Source: an uncultured Eubacteriales bacterium (GTDB lineage: Bacteria; Bacillota; Clostridia; Oscillospirales; CAG-272). Taken from it: 5,514 nt of DNA. The DNA lies in the NCBI GenBank assembly GCA_934446485.1, contig CAKSEM010000103.1, forward strand, positions 1 to 5,514. The letters run 5' to 3'. Below, piece after piece: positions 1-5,514 of this stretch (positions within the stretch are counted from its first letter, which is position 1; every line of letters begins with the position of its first letter). The notes beneath the pieces are model-generated. The model saw nothing but the letters and a program-made list of their open reading frames with translations. It did not search any database and was not told where the DNA came from. The position numbers and the translations under genes were made by a program.

Positions 1-103
1 TCTCGGTTATGACCACGAGAAATCCGAGGAGGACGAGCACGATATGTTTGCACGCCAAGATGAAATAATGGAAATACTCGGTATCGGCCGGGATCCCAGT
101 TAA
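1..103 (+). CDS. ybeY: Endoribonuclease YbeY (rRNA maturation factor), 3' end only
   Basis: The reading frame open from base 2 ends at TAA (101-103) and gives 33 residues beginning LGYDHE and ending GIGRDPS. LGYDH is the end of the YbeY signature H-x3-H-x5-H, whose three histidines bind a metal (usually zinc). Only the third (residue 5 of this fragment) is visible; the other two lie upstream. The following acidic stretch, then MFARQDEIMEILGI, matches the usual YbeY C-terminal helix (MFxxQExIL-like). YbeY is a cytoplasmic single-strand endoribonuclease needed for 16S rRNA 3'-end maturation and ribosome quality control (family knowledge). It ends 12 bases before era, which acts on the same end of 16S rRNA, so co-transcription is likely. 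The 5' part is outside the window, so completeness cannot be judged. Identification rests on a short but distinctive fragment plus its neighbour. Confidence 0.88.
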   Translation, partial: LGYDHEKSEEDEHDMFARQDEIMEILGIGRDPS

Positions 104-115
104 AGGAACATACAC

Positions 116-1009
116 ATGACAAAGACAGCTTTTATATCGATCATAGGACGACCGAATGTCGGAAAATCCACATTGATGAACGCGATGCTCGGTGAGAAAA
201 TATCAATTGTGTCTCCGAAGCCGCAGACGACACGCAACAGGATAGCGGGTATTTTGACGCGCGGTGAGGATCAGTTCGTGTTTCTCGACACTCCCGGAGT
301 TCACAAATCGAAAAATCGTCTCGGTGACTATATGATGAAGTCGGTCAGAAGCACAGTCCGCTCGGCGGATGCCGTTATACTGATCGCCGACGCTGCGCAC
401 GATCCGGGGACAACAGAGCGAACGCTTATATCTCAGATCAAAAAATCCGAGCTTCCTTCGATACTTGTCCTGAATAAGATAGATACGGTCAACCGCGAAA
501 GGCTCGCTCAGTCTATCTCAGAGTATGCGGCACTGCATGAATTCGATGCAGTTGTTCCGACGGTCGCAACGACCGGAAAAAATGTTGATGATGTTCTCGA
601 CGAGGCATCAAAGTTTTTGTATGAGGGCGACTGGATGTTCGACGGCGACTCAGTCACTGATCAGCCGGAGCGTCAAATCGCAGCTGAAGTCATTCGTGAA
701 AAGATTCTTCGCACGTTAAGCGATGAGATACCGCACGGAACGGCGGTCGTTATTGAAGAGTTCAACGAGACACCGAAAATGCTTAAGATCAGAGCGGAGA
801 TATTCTGCGAGAAGGCTTCGCATAAAGGGATCATAATAGGACGCGGCGGTGAAACCCTGAAACGGATCGGCTCATACGCCAGAGAGGATCTCGAAGAGTT
901 CTTCGGGGTCAAGGTATATCTCGATCTGTGGGTGAAGGTCAAGGAGAAATGGCGCGACAGCGACATGATCCTTAACTCATTCGGCTATAACCCGAAGGAT
1001 CTCGGCTGA
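116..1009 (+). CDS. era: GTPase Era
   Basis: This is a 297-residue protein, close to the usual Era length of about 300. Era is a GTPase that binds near the 3' end of 16S rRNA and helps assemble the 30S subunit. The N-terminal G domain shows G1/P-loop GRPNVGKS (11-18), the switch I segment KPQTTRN (35-41) with the conserved Thr, G3 DTPG (58-61) and G4 NKID (120-123). The usual G5 ISA reads TVA (149-151), so the serine is replaced while the alanine is kept. The C-terminal KH RNA-binding domain runs from about 205 to 290, with the GxxG loop GRGG (242-245) and the typical LDLWVKVKEKWR (269-280). The start is supported by AAAGGAA (102-108), which overlaps the ybeY stop and sits 7 bases before ATG. 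Position between ybeY and recO is the expected Firmicutes context. Nothing suggests truncation. Confidence 0.98.
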   Translation: MTKTAFISIIGRPNVGKSTLMNAMLGEKISIVSPKPQTTRNRIAGILTRGEDQFVFLDTPGVHKSKNRLGDYMMKSVRSTVRSADAVILIADAAHDPGTTERTLISQIKKSELPSILVLNKIDTVNRERLAQSISEYAALHEFDAVVPTVATTGKNVDDVLDEASKFLYEGDWMFDGDSVTDQPERQIAAEVIREKILRTLSDEIPHGTAVVIEEFNETPKMLKIRAEIFCEKASHKGIIIGRGGETLKRIGSYAREDLEEFFGVKVYLDLWVKVKEKWRDSDMILNSFGYNPKDLG

Positions 1010-1010
1010 A

Positions 1011-1808
1011 ATGGAAGAGATCAAGACAGCTGGACTGGTCATACGTGAGCTTCAGGTCGGCGAAGCAGACAAGCTATTGACTATCCTGACACCCGAGCAC
1101 GGCAAGCTGTGCGTGTCCGGTAAAGGTGTGGCAAGCCTTCGAAGCCGCCACATGACTTCCGCTCAGCCGTTCTCGTACAGCAGCTTTGTCTTGCGGCGCA
1201 CAAGAAAGTACTATTATATCGCCGACAGCGACATGATCGAGTGCTTCTTTAATATCCGGTACGACATCGAGCGCCTGGCTCTTGCAAACTATCTTTGTGA
1301 TGTTGCGTGCGATGTGGCTCTTGAGGATTCGGATGAATCCGAGCTTTTGAGACTTATGCTGAATACGCTTTACGCTCTCTCAAACCGCGAGAACATTTCA
1401 AATGAGCTGCTTCGCGCCGCTTTTGAGTTTCGCGTTGCGGTACAGTCGGGATATATGCCGCAGCTCGACGATTGCGAAGTCTGCGGCAAACATATGCCGC
1501 CGATGCCGCTCCTGTTCGATGTGATGAACGGCTCTCTGCGCTGTTCCGATTGCGCAAATGTTGCACGGCGTGCTGAAATGGACGAGGATCGCACGGCGGA
1601 TATTACATTCCGTCTGACGCCTGCCGTCCTTGAGACGATGAGATATATTGCACGCGCGCCGCTCGGCAGGTATCTGTCGTTCTCACTGTCGCAGGATGAG
1701 CTGCCGTTGTTTTCCGGTATTTCGGAGACGTATCTGACGTCGCACCTTGAGCACGGCTTCGGCTCGCTGACGTATTACAAAAAGCTCTGCCGCGACGGGG
1801 CAGTGTGA
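1011..1808 (+). CDS. recO: DNA repair protein RecO
   Basis: This 265-residue protein has the normal RecO length of about 240-270. RecO is a recombination mediator in the RecFOR pathway: it binds single-stranded DNA and SSB and, with RecR, helps load RecA at gaps. The N-terminal region (about 1-80) fits the RecO OB fold, with TAGLVIRELQVGEADKLLTI followed by HGKLCVSGKGV, close to the family pattern. The middle is helical. A four-cysteine zinc site is intact: C155 and C158 in CEVCGK, then C178 and C181 in CSDC. The C-terminal HLEHGFGSLTYYKKL matches the family ending (HL-x-R-x-F-x-S-L). ATG lies one base after the era stop. Its probable ribosome site, AAGGA (995-999), is inside the era coding region 11 bases before the start, which is slightly long. 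Translational coupling to era is therefore plausible (inference). Confidence 0.96.
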   Translation: MEEIKTAGLVIRELQVGEADKLLTILTPEHGKLCVSGKGVASLRSRHMTSAQPFSYSSFVLRRTRKYYYIADSDMIECFFNIRYDIERLALANYLCDVACDVALEDSDESELLRLMLNTLYALSNRENISNELLRAAFEFRVAVQSGYMPQLDDCEVCGKHMPPMPLLFDVMNGSLRCSDCANVARRAEMDEDRTADITFRLTPAVLETMRYIARAPLGRYLSFSLSQDELPLFSGISETYLTSHLEHGFGSLTYYKKLCRDGAV

Positions 1809-1815
1809 CCGTAAC

Positions 1816-1821
1816 GGATGG
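1816..1821 (+). promoter_or_regulatory. Probable ribosome binding site choosing the mutS2 start
   Basis: GGATGG lies 8 bases before the ATG at 1830. It is a weak Shine-Dalgarno match but correctly spaced. The alternative in-frame ATG at 1818 lies inside this element and has no purine-rich site in front of it. This favours 1830 as the mutS2 start. Confidence 0.4.
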
Positions 1822-1829
1822 ATTGTAAC

Positions 1830-4184
1830 ATGAACGAAAAATCACTTCACATACTTGAATTTGACAAAATACTCGACCGACTTGCAGCCTGTTGCCAGAC
1901 TGAAGGCGGTCGTGCCATGGCTCACGAGCTCAGCGTTCTGACCGACAGATCGGATATAATAAGACGCCAGACGCTCACAAGCGAAGCATTGACTCTGGCA
2001 AACGGCTACGGCAGACCTTCGGTCGGCGGCATACATGATGTAACATCTGCCGCGTCCCGTGCATCCAAAGGAGCGCTGCTGTCCATGCGCGATCTGTTGA
2101 GATGTGCAGCTGTTCTTCGTGCCGCGCGACTTGCGCGCGATCATGCGGGGATACCCGATTCGGGTGAGCTTTCGGGCATATTCGCACGCCTCGTACCGAA
2201 CCGATATCTTGAAGACAGGATCAGCGGTGCAATACTTTCCGAGGATACGATGGCTGACAATGCAAGCCCTGCTCTCGCTGAAATCAGACGCACGATAAAG
2301 CGCACAAATCTTAAAATTCGCGATATGCTGCAGAAGTATGTTTCCGGAGATGCGCGCTATCTTCAGGAAAATATTATCACGACTCGCGGCGGGCGATTCG
2401 TCATCCCCGTGAAAAGCGAATATCGCGGAGAGGTCAAGGGGCTCATTCACGATACGTCTCAGTCCGGTTCAACGCTGTTTGTCGAACCGATGGGTGTGGT
2501 TGAAGCCAACAATGAACTGCGCGAGCTTGAGGCGCGTGAATCGCACGAGATCGAGAGAATACTGTACGAATTTTCCGCCGAGGTGGGTGAGTGTGCTTCG
2601 GCAATAACGGGCGATTATGAGAATCTCATACTGCTCGATCTTATATTCGCTGCGGCTGAGCTTTCACATAAAATGAAGGGTGTCTCGCCGACAATAACCG
2701 ATGAACGCAGGGTTGAACTGCGTCGGGCGCGTCACCCGCTCCTCGATCCGGCAACCGTTGTTCCGATCACGGTTGAGATCGGCGGAGACTATAAGATGCT
2801 CGTAATCACGGGACCGAATACGGGCGGAAAGACGGTTACGCTGAAAACGGCGGGGCTGCTCGCAGCAATGGCTCAGGCTGGGCTTCACATACCGGTTGAT
2901 GACGGATCTACAGTCTGCGTCTTTGACGATATATTTGCCGAGATCGGCGATGAACAGAGCATTGAGCAGTCTCTTTCGACGTTTTCTTCTCACATGAAGG
3001 GGATCGTCGGTGTCCTCGGGAACATGTCTGAAAATTCACTGATACTCTTTGACGAGCTGGGTTCGGGAACCGATCCTGTCGAGGGCGCCGCGCTTGCGAC
3101 GGCAATCCTCGAAGAGGTGCGTCAGTGCGGAGCGCTGTGTGTAGCTACGACGCACTATGCAGAACTCAAGGCGTATGCGATCGAGACAGATTCGGTTATG
3201 AACGCGTCGTGCGAATTTGATATCGCGACCCTCCGTCCGACATATCGGCTCATAATCGGAACTCCCGGAAAATCCAACGCTTTTGCAATATCGGAAAAGC
3301 TCGGACTTCCCGAGCATATAGTTCGCCGTGCCGACCGTTTGATCGGCAACGATTCGAAGAGCTTTGAGTCTGTGATCGAGAAGCTTGAAACTACGCGACA
3401 TCGACTTGAAGTTGAGCGAGAGAGTGCGGCTCAAATGAGACGCGAGCTCGAAGCGGAGCTTGCAGCGGCAAAGAGAGAGTCTGAAGCTGTACTTGAAAAG
3501 GCAAAAGCGGAGAGTGAGCGTATGCTCGAAAAGTCGCGCAGTATGCTCGACGGTGCACGTGCGACGTGTGAATATGTTTTTCGCGAGCTGGATGAAGCAA
3601 AGCGCAGACAGGATCAGAGCGACCTTTCCGAAACCAAGCGCGAGCTCAGACGGAAAATACGAGAATATGATGACCGTGTCGATCCTGTCCTTCCGACCGA
3701 AGACGATGGATATGTCCTTCCGCGCGAGCTTCACGCCGGAGACAATGTTATTCACAGAAATATCGGTGTCGCGGGAGTTCTGATCGGCGACCCCGATAAG
3801 AACGGTAATGTATTTGTACGTATGGGCGGAGCGAAGACCCGCGCAAATGTGAAGGATCTGCGCCTCATTGAGGACGGTGCCGCCGACAAAAAGAAAAAGA
3901 AGGACGATAAATCGTCATACAGGGCGACTGTCAGTCGCAATTTCAAACCGGAATGTGATATCCGCGGTATGGCCGGCGATGACGGCTGTTTTATGGTAGA
4001 TAAGTTTCTCGATGAAGCAAACGTTGCTGGAATAAAAAGCGTGACAGTCATACATGGTAAGGGAACCGGTGCACTTCGCGCCGCTGTTTGGAAGTTTTTG
4101 AAGAGCGACCGACGCGTCAAGGGCTTCCGTGCCGGTCAATACGGCGAAGGCGATTACGGTGTGACCGTGATCGAACTGAAATAG
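1830..4184 (+). CDS. mutS2: Endonuclease MutS2 (MutS-family ATPase with Smr domain)
   Basis: From the ATG at 1830 the protein has 784 residues, typical for MutS2 (about 780-790). An in-frame ATG at 1818 would add MDCN, but MNEKSLHILEFDKIL is the usual family N-terminus. The core and lever region (about 1-310) contains VEPMGVVEANNELREL. The ATPase follows: Walker A GPNTGGKT (328-335), signature-like SLSTFSSHM (381-389), Walker B SLILFDE (403-409) followed by LGSGTDP, and H-loop ATTH (439-442). A charged Glu/Lys/Arg-rich coiled coil spans about 511-611, then a small domain and a lysine run (687-691). The C-terminal Smr domain (about 706-784) has DIRG (710-713) and HGKGTG (742-747). As in other MutS2, the MutS1 mismatch-recognition domain appears absent. 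In the family, MutS2 limits homologous recombination by acting on branched DNA, and in Bacillus it has been linked to rescue of collided ribosomes; which role applies here is not visible. All key ATPase residues look intact. Confidence 0.97.
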   Translation: MNEKSLHILEFDKILDRLAACCQTEGGRAMAHELSVLTDRSDIIRRQTLTSEALTLANGYGRPSVGGIHDVTSAASRASKGALLSMRDLLRCAAVLRAARLARDHAGIPDSGELSGIFARLVPNRYLEDRISGAILSEDTMADNASPALAEIRRTIKRTNLKIRDMLQKYVSGDARYLQENIITTRGGRFVIPVKSEYRGEVKGLIHDTSQSGSTLFVEPMGVVEANNELRELEARESHEIERILYEFSAEVGECASAITGDYENLILLDLIFAAAELSHKMKGVSPTITDERRVELRRARHPLLDPATVVPITVEIGGDYKMLVITGPNTGGKTVTLKTAGLLAAMAQAGLHIPVDDGSTVCVFDDIFAEIGDEQSIEQSLSTFSSHMKGIVGVLGNMSENSLILFDELGSGTDPVEGAALATAILEEVRQCGALCVATTHYAELKAYAIETDSVMNASCEFDIATLRPTYRLIIGTPGKSNAFAISEKLGLPEHIVRRADRLIGNDSKSFESVIEKLETTRHRLEVERESAAQMRRELEAELAAAKRESEAVLEKAKAESERMLEKSRSMLDGARATCEYVFRELDEAKRRQDQSDLSETKRELRRKIREYDDRVDPVLPTEDDGYVLPRELHAGDNVIHRNIGVAGVLIGDPDKNGNVFVRMGGAKTRANVKDLRLIEDGAADKKKKKDDKSSYRATVSRNFKPECDIRGMAGDDGCFMVDKFLDEANVAGIKSVTVIHGKGTGALRAAVWKFLKSDRRVKGFRAGQYGEGDYGVTVIELK

Positions 4185-4187
4185 TAT

Positions 4188-4246
4188 GCAGTGTGTGAAT
4201 CTGTTCATAAATCGAGCAGGGGATTGAAAAACTTCGCACAATCTGC
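4188..4246. repeat. Imperfect inverted repeat spanning the mutS2 3' end and rhaB promoter
   Basis: GCAG plus TGTGTGAA (4188-4199) can pair with TTCGCACA (4233-4240) and CTGC (4243-4246). This gives 12 pairs including one G-T wobble, with a two-base bulge (4241-4242) and a 33-base loop. The right arm lies between the -35 and -10 boxes of the rhaB promoter. No T tract follows, so it is not a classic terminator. It could be a weak mutS2 3'-end structure, a paired protein-binding site, or chance. Confidence 0.3.
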
Positions 4247-4252
4247 TATAAT
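4224..4252 (+). promoter_or_regulatory. Predicted sigma-A promoter for rhaB (extended -10)
   Basis: The -35 box is TTGAAA (4224-4229, five of six consensus bases). The -10 box is a perfect TATAAT (4247-4252), and the spacer is exactly 17 bases. TG at 4244-4245, one base before the -10 box, makes it an extended -10 promoter. Transcription would begin near 4258-4260, leaving a leader of about 65 bases before rhaB. A strong core promoter for a sugar kinase suggests control by repression rather than dependence on an activator (inference). Confidence 0.75.
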
Positions 4253-4275
4253 GTCATTTGCATGATCAAATTGAC
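4253..4275. promoter_or_regulatory. Candidate operator: inverted repeat at the rhaB transcription start
   Basis: GTCATTTG (4253-4260) is mirrored by CAAAT-T-GAC (4267-4275). The arms match over eight bases if one extra T (4272) is skipped, around the six-base centre CATGAT. The inner ATTTG/CAAAT arms are perfect. The element begins directly after the -10 box and covers the expected start site, which is where a repressor operator would sit. The regulator is not in the window, and the motif does not let me name a family. The same sequence in RNA could form a small 5' hairpin. Confidence 0.35.
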
Positions 4276-4307
4276 ACGGTACTTACGGTAAAAATATTTG
4301 CAGTATG

Positions 4308-4316
4308 AAAGGAAGG
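4308..4316 (+). promoter_or_regulatory. Ribosome binding site of rhaB
   Basis: AAAGGAAGG is a strong Shine-Dalgarno match with an 8-base spacer to the ATG at 4325. It fixes the start of a gene whose 3' end lies outside the window. Confidence 0.8.
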
Positions 4317-4324
4317 CAACGAGT

Positions 4325-5514
4325 ATGTCATCTAAGAAAATGCTGGCGATCGACCTCGGCGCTTCGAGCGGACGCGGCATCATAGGTTCTTTTGACGGAG
4401 AGAAGATCGGTCTGCGTGAGATACACCGTTTTTCAAATGATCCCGTTATGACGACCGGCGGCTTTACATGGGACACACTGCGTCTCCTGTTTGAGATCAA
4501 AACTGCGATCCTCAAAGCATCACACGAGGAGGGCGGAGCCGACACGCTCGGTATCGATACATGGGGAGTTGACTACGGCTATATTGATGCTGCAGGTGCG
4601 CTCCTCTCTAATCCGTACCATTACAGAGATTCAAGGACAGACAATATTCCGCAGTACGTTTTTGAGAATATTATACCGTGGCGGGAGCTTTACGGTATAA
4701 CCGGGATTCAGTCTATGAATTTTAACACGATCTACCAGATGACAGCTGACCTTCGCAACCGTCCTTGGATCGTTGAAGCTGCGTCTCGCGTACTCAATAT
4801 GCCGGACCTTCTCGGATATCTTTTGACCGGTGAGATGAAGAGCGAGTATACGATCGCATCTACAGGCGCACTTCTCAACGCCGTGAATCGCACATTCGAT
4901 TTTGATCTTCTTGAGCGGTTCGGTATACGTCGTGATCTTTTCTGTGAACTCGTCTCTCCAGGAGCGCCTCTCGGCAAGCTTCTGCCGTCTATCGAAAGTG
5001 AGACGGGCAACACCGGCGTCAGCGTCGTAAAGGTTGCATCTCACGATACTGCGAGCGCCGTGCTTTCTGTCCCCGCAAAGAACGGAGATTTCCTGTATAT
5101 ATCGAGCGGGACATGGTCGCTCATGGGGATTGAGAATCCGGAGCCGATCATCACCGAAGAGTCACTCAAGTATGACTTTACCAATGAAGGCGGTGTGTTC
5201 GGCACGATCCGCGTTCTCAAGAACATAATGGGACTGTGGTTGGAGCAGGAGTCGCGCCGCCAGTGGGCGCGTGAAGGAACAAAGTACACCTTTGATGAGC
5301 TTTCGGCTATGGCTGATGCCGCCGAGCCTCTCCGTTCGATCATAAATCCCGACGATCCGCTCTTCTCTCCTGCAGGTGATATGCCCGGCAGGATTCGCGA
5401 ATACTGCTCACGTACAGGACAGCATGTACCCGAAAACCCAGGAGAGACCGTGCGCTGCATCTTTGAAAGTCTGTCTCTCAGATACCGTTGGACGGCAGAG
5501 AAGCTCGAGAAGAT
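4325..5514 (+). CDS. rhaB: Rhamnulokinase RhaB (FGGY carbohydrate kinase), 3' end missing
   Basis: The frame from ATG 4325 stays open to the window edge: 396 full codons plus two bases. Family members run to about 470-490 residues, so roughly the last 80-95 are missing, including the late glycine-rich nucleotide-binding segment. The enzyme phosphorylates L-rhamnulose to L-rhamnulose-1-phosphate with ATP, the second step of L-rhamnose catabolism, in the cytoplasm. Visible signatures are AIDLGASSGRG (8-18, N-terminal phosphate-binding loop), GIDTWGVDYG (76-85), YRDSRT (100-105), MNFNTIYQ (131-138), MPDLLGYLLTG (159-169), SHDTASAV (239-246) with D241 the expected catalytic base, ISSGTWSLMG (259-268) and NEGG with GTIRVLKNIMGLW (287-305). 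This combination points to rhamnulokinase rather than xylulokinase, glycerol kinase or fuculokinase; substrate is inferred from family. It has its own promoter, so it probably opens a sugar operon continuing downstream. Confidence 0.93.
   Translation, partial: MSSKKMLAIDLGASSGRGIIGSFDGEKIGLREIHRFSNDPVMTTGGFTWDTLRLLFEIKTAILKASHEEGGADTLGIDTWGVDYGYIDAAGALLSNPYHYRDSRTDNIPQYVFENIIPWRELYGITGIQSMNFNTIYQMTADLRNRPWIVEAASRVLNMPDLLGYLLTGEMKSEYTIASTGALLNAVNRTFDFDLLERFGIRRDLFCELVSPGAPLGKLLPSIESETGNTGVSVVKVASHDTASAVLSVPAKNGDFLYISSGTWSLMGIENPEPIITEESLKYDFTNEGGVFGTIRVLKNIMGLWLEQESRRQWAREGTKYTFDELSAMADAAEPLRSIINPDDPLFSPAGDMPGRIREYCSRTGQHVPENPGETVRCIFESLSLRYRWTAEKLEK

Larger units (their letters stand above)
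4185..4324 (+). other. Intergenic region between mutS2 and rhaB
   Basis: This 140-base gap is AT-richer than its neighbours and contains no convincing gene. It holds a sigma-A-type promoter, two inverted repeats and the rhaB ribosome binding site, each listed separately. I looked for a rho-independent terminator for the mutS2 operon and found no GC-rich stem followed by a T run. mutS2 transcription may therefore end by another mechanism or read through into rhaB. A short direct repeat, ACGGTA at 4276-4281 and 4285-4290, lies in the leader and may be chance. Confidence 0.7.

Noticed and set aside
1325..1340. Six-pair hairpin (GGATTC / GAATCC) inside recO
   Set aside because: It falls in codons for an acidic loop, has no T tract or other signal nearby, and is readily explained by codon choice.
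1818..1829. Upstream in-frame ATG as the mutS2 start (adds MDCN)
   Set aside because: No Shine-Dalgarno site precedes it, and the family N-terminus begins at the ATG at 1830. It remains possible, since only four residues differ.
1955..1960. TATAAT inside mutS2
   Set aside because: There is no -35-like hexamer at 16-18 bases upstream (AGCGTT at the 17-base position), and it lies inside a conserved coding region, so it is probably chance.
2153..2165. 13-base near-palindrome (ACCCGA-T-TCGGGT) inside mutS2
   Set aside because: It is an isolated occurrence in coding sequence, with no second copy or promoter seen near it; treated as chance.
1842..2450. 202-codon open frame on the minus strand at the start of mutS2
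   Set aside because: It is antisense to well-conserved MutS2 coding sequence, has no family resemblance, and is a composition shadow.
3036..3755. 239-codon open frame on the minus strand inside mutS2
   Set aside because: It lies entirely opposite the MutS2 ATPase and coiled-coil coding region. Its product has no recognisable motif, and no promoter or ribosome site was seen. It is best explained by the codon bias of the sense gene.
4271..4300. Second possible promoter: perfect TTGACA at 4271-4276
   Set aside because: At 17-18 bases downstream there is only ATATTT or TATTTG, a poor -10 box. It would also start transcription almost on top of the ribosome binding site. The promoter at 4224-4252 is far better.
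5041..5460. Minus-strand open frame opposite rhaB
   Set aside because: The plus-strand frame carries clear rhamnulokinase motifs across the whole stretch; the minus-strand product resembles nothing recognisable.

Overview
The window looks like a chromosomal segment from a low- to mid-GC Gram-positive bacterium, most likely a Clostridia (Firmicutes) member. The evidence is a tight same-strand run of housekeeping genes, ybeY (3' end only) - era - recO - mutS2, with Shine-Dalgarno sites of the AAGGA/GGAAGG type. MutS2 with a C-terminal Smr domain, and ybeY next to era and recO, are typical of Firmicutes. Base composition looks near 50% G+C by eye (not counted). No rRNA, tRNA, CRISPR array, insertion sequence or phage gene was recognised.

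Layout: bases 1-103 hold the last codons of ybeY, a 16S rRNA-processing endoribonuclease. Era (116-1009), a ribosome-assembly GTPase that binds the 3' end of 16S rRNA, starts 12 bases later. recO (1011-1808), a recombination mediator, starts one base after the era stop codon. mutS2 (best start 1830, end 4184) follows after about 20 bases. These genes have no room for separate promoters between them and are probably co-transcribed. They combine ribosome maturation and quality control (YbeY, Era, and possibly MutS2 through its Smr domain) with recombination and DNA maintenance (RecO, MutS2).

Bases 4185-4324 form the only real intergenic gap. It carries a strong-looking extended -10 sigma-A promoter (TTGAAA, 17 bases, TATAAT), an imperfect inverted repeat placed at the expected transcription start, a second longer inverted repeat running from just after mutS2 into the promoter, and a good ribosome binding site. 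I see no canonical rho-independent terminator after mutS2.

From 4325 to the window end is the first 396 codons of a rhamnulokinase (rhaB, FGGY kinase family), which phosphorylates L-rhamnulose in L-rhamnose breakdown. Its own promoter marks a switch from housekeeping genes to a separately controlled sugar-use unit that continues beyond the window.

I found no undescribed biological system. The points worth a second look are the regulatory-looking rhaB leader, a substituted G5 motif in Era, the compact gene order, and a weak frameshift-like element before the Smr domain of MutS2.
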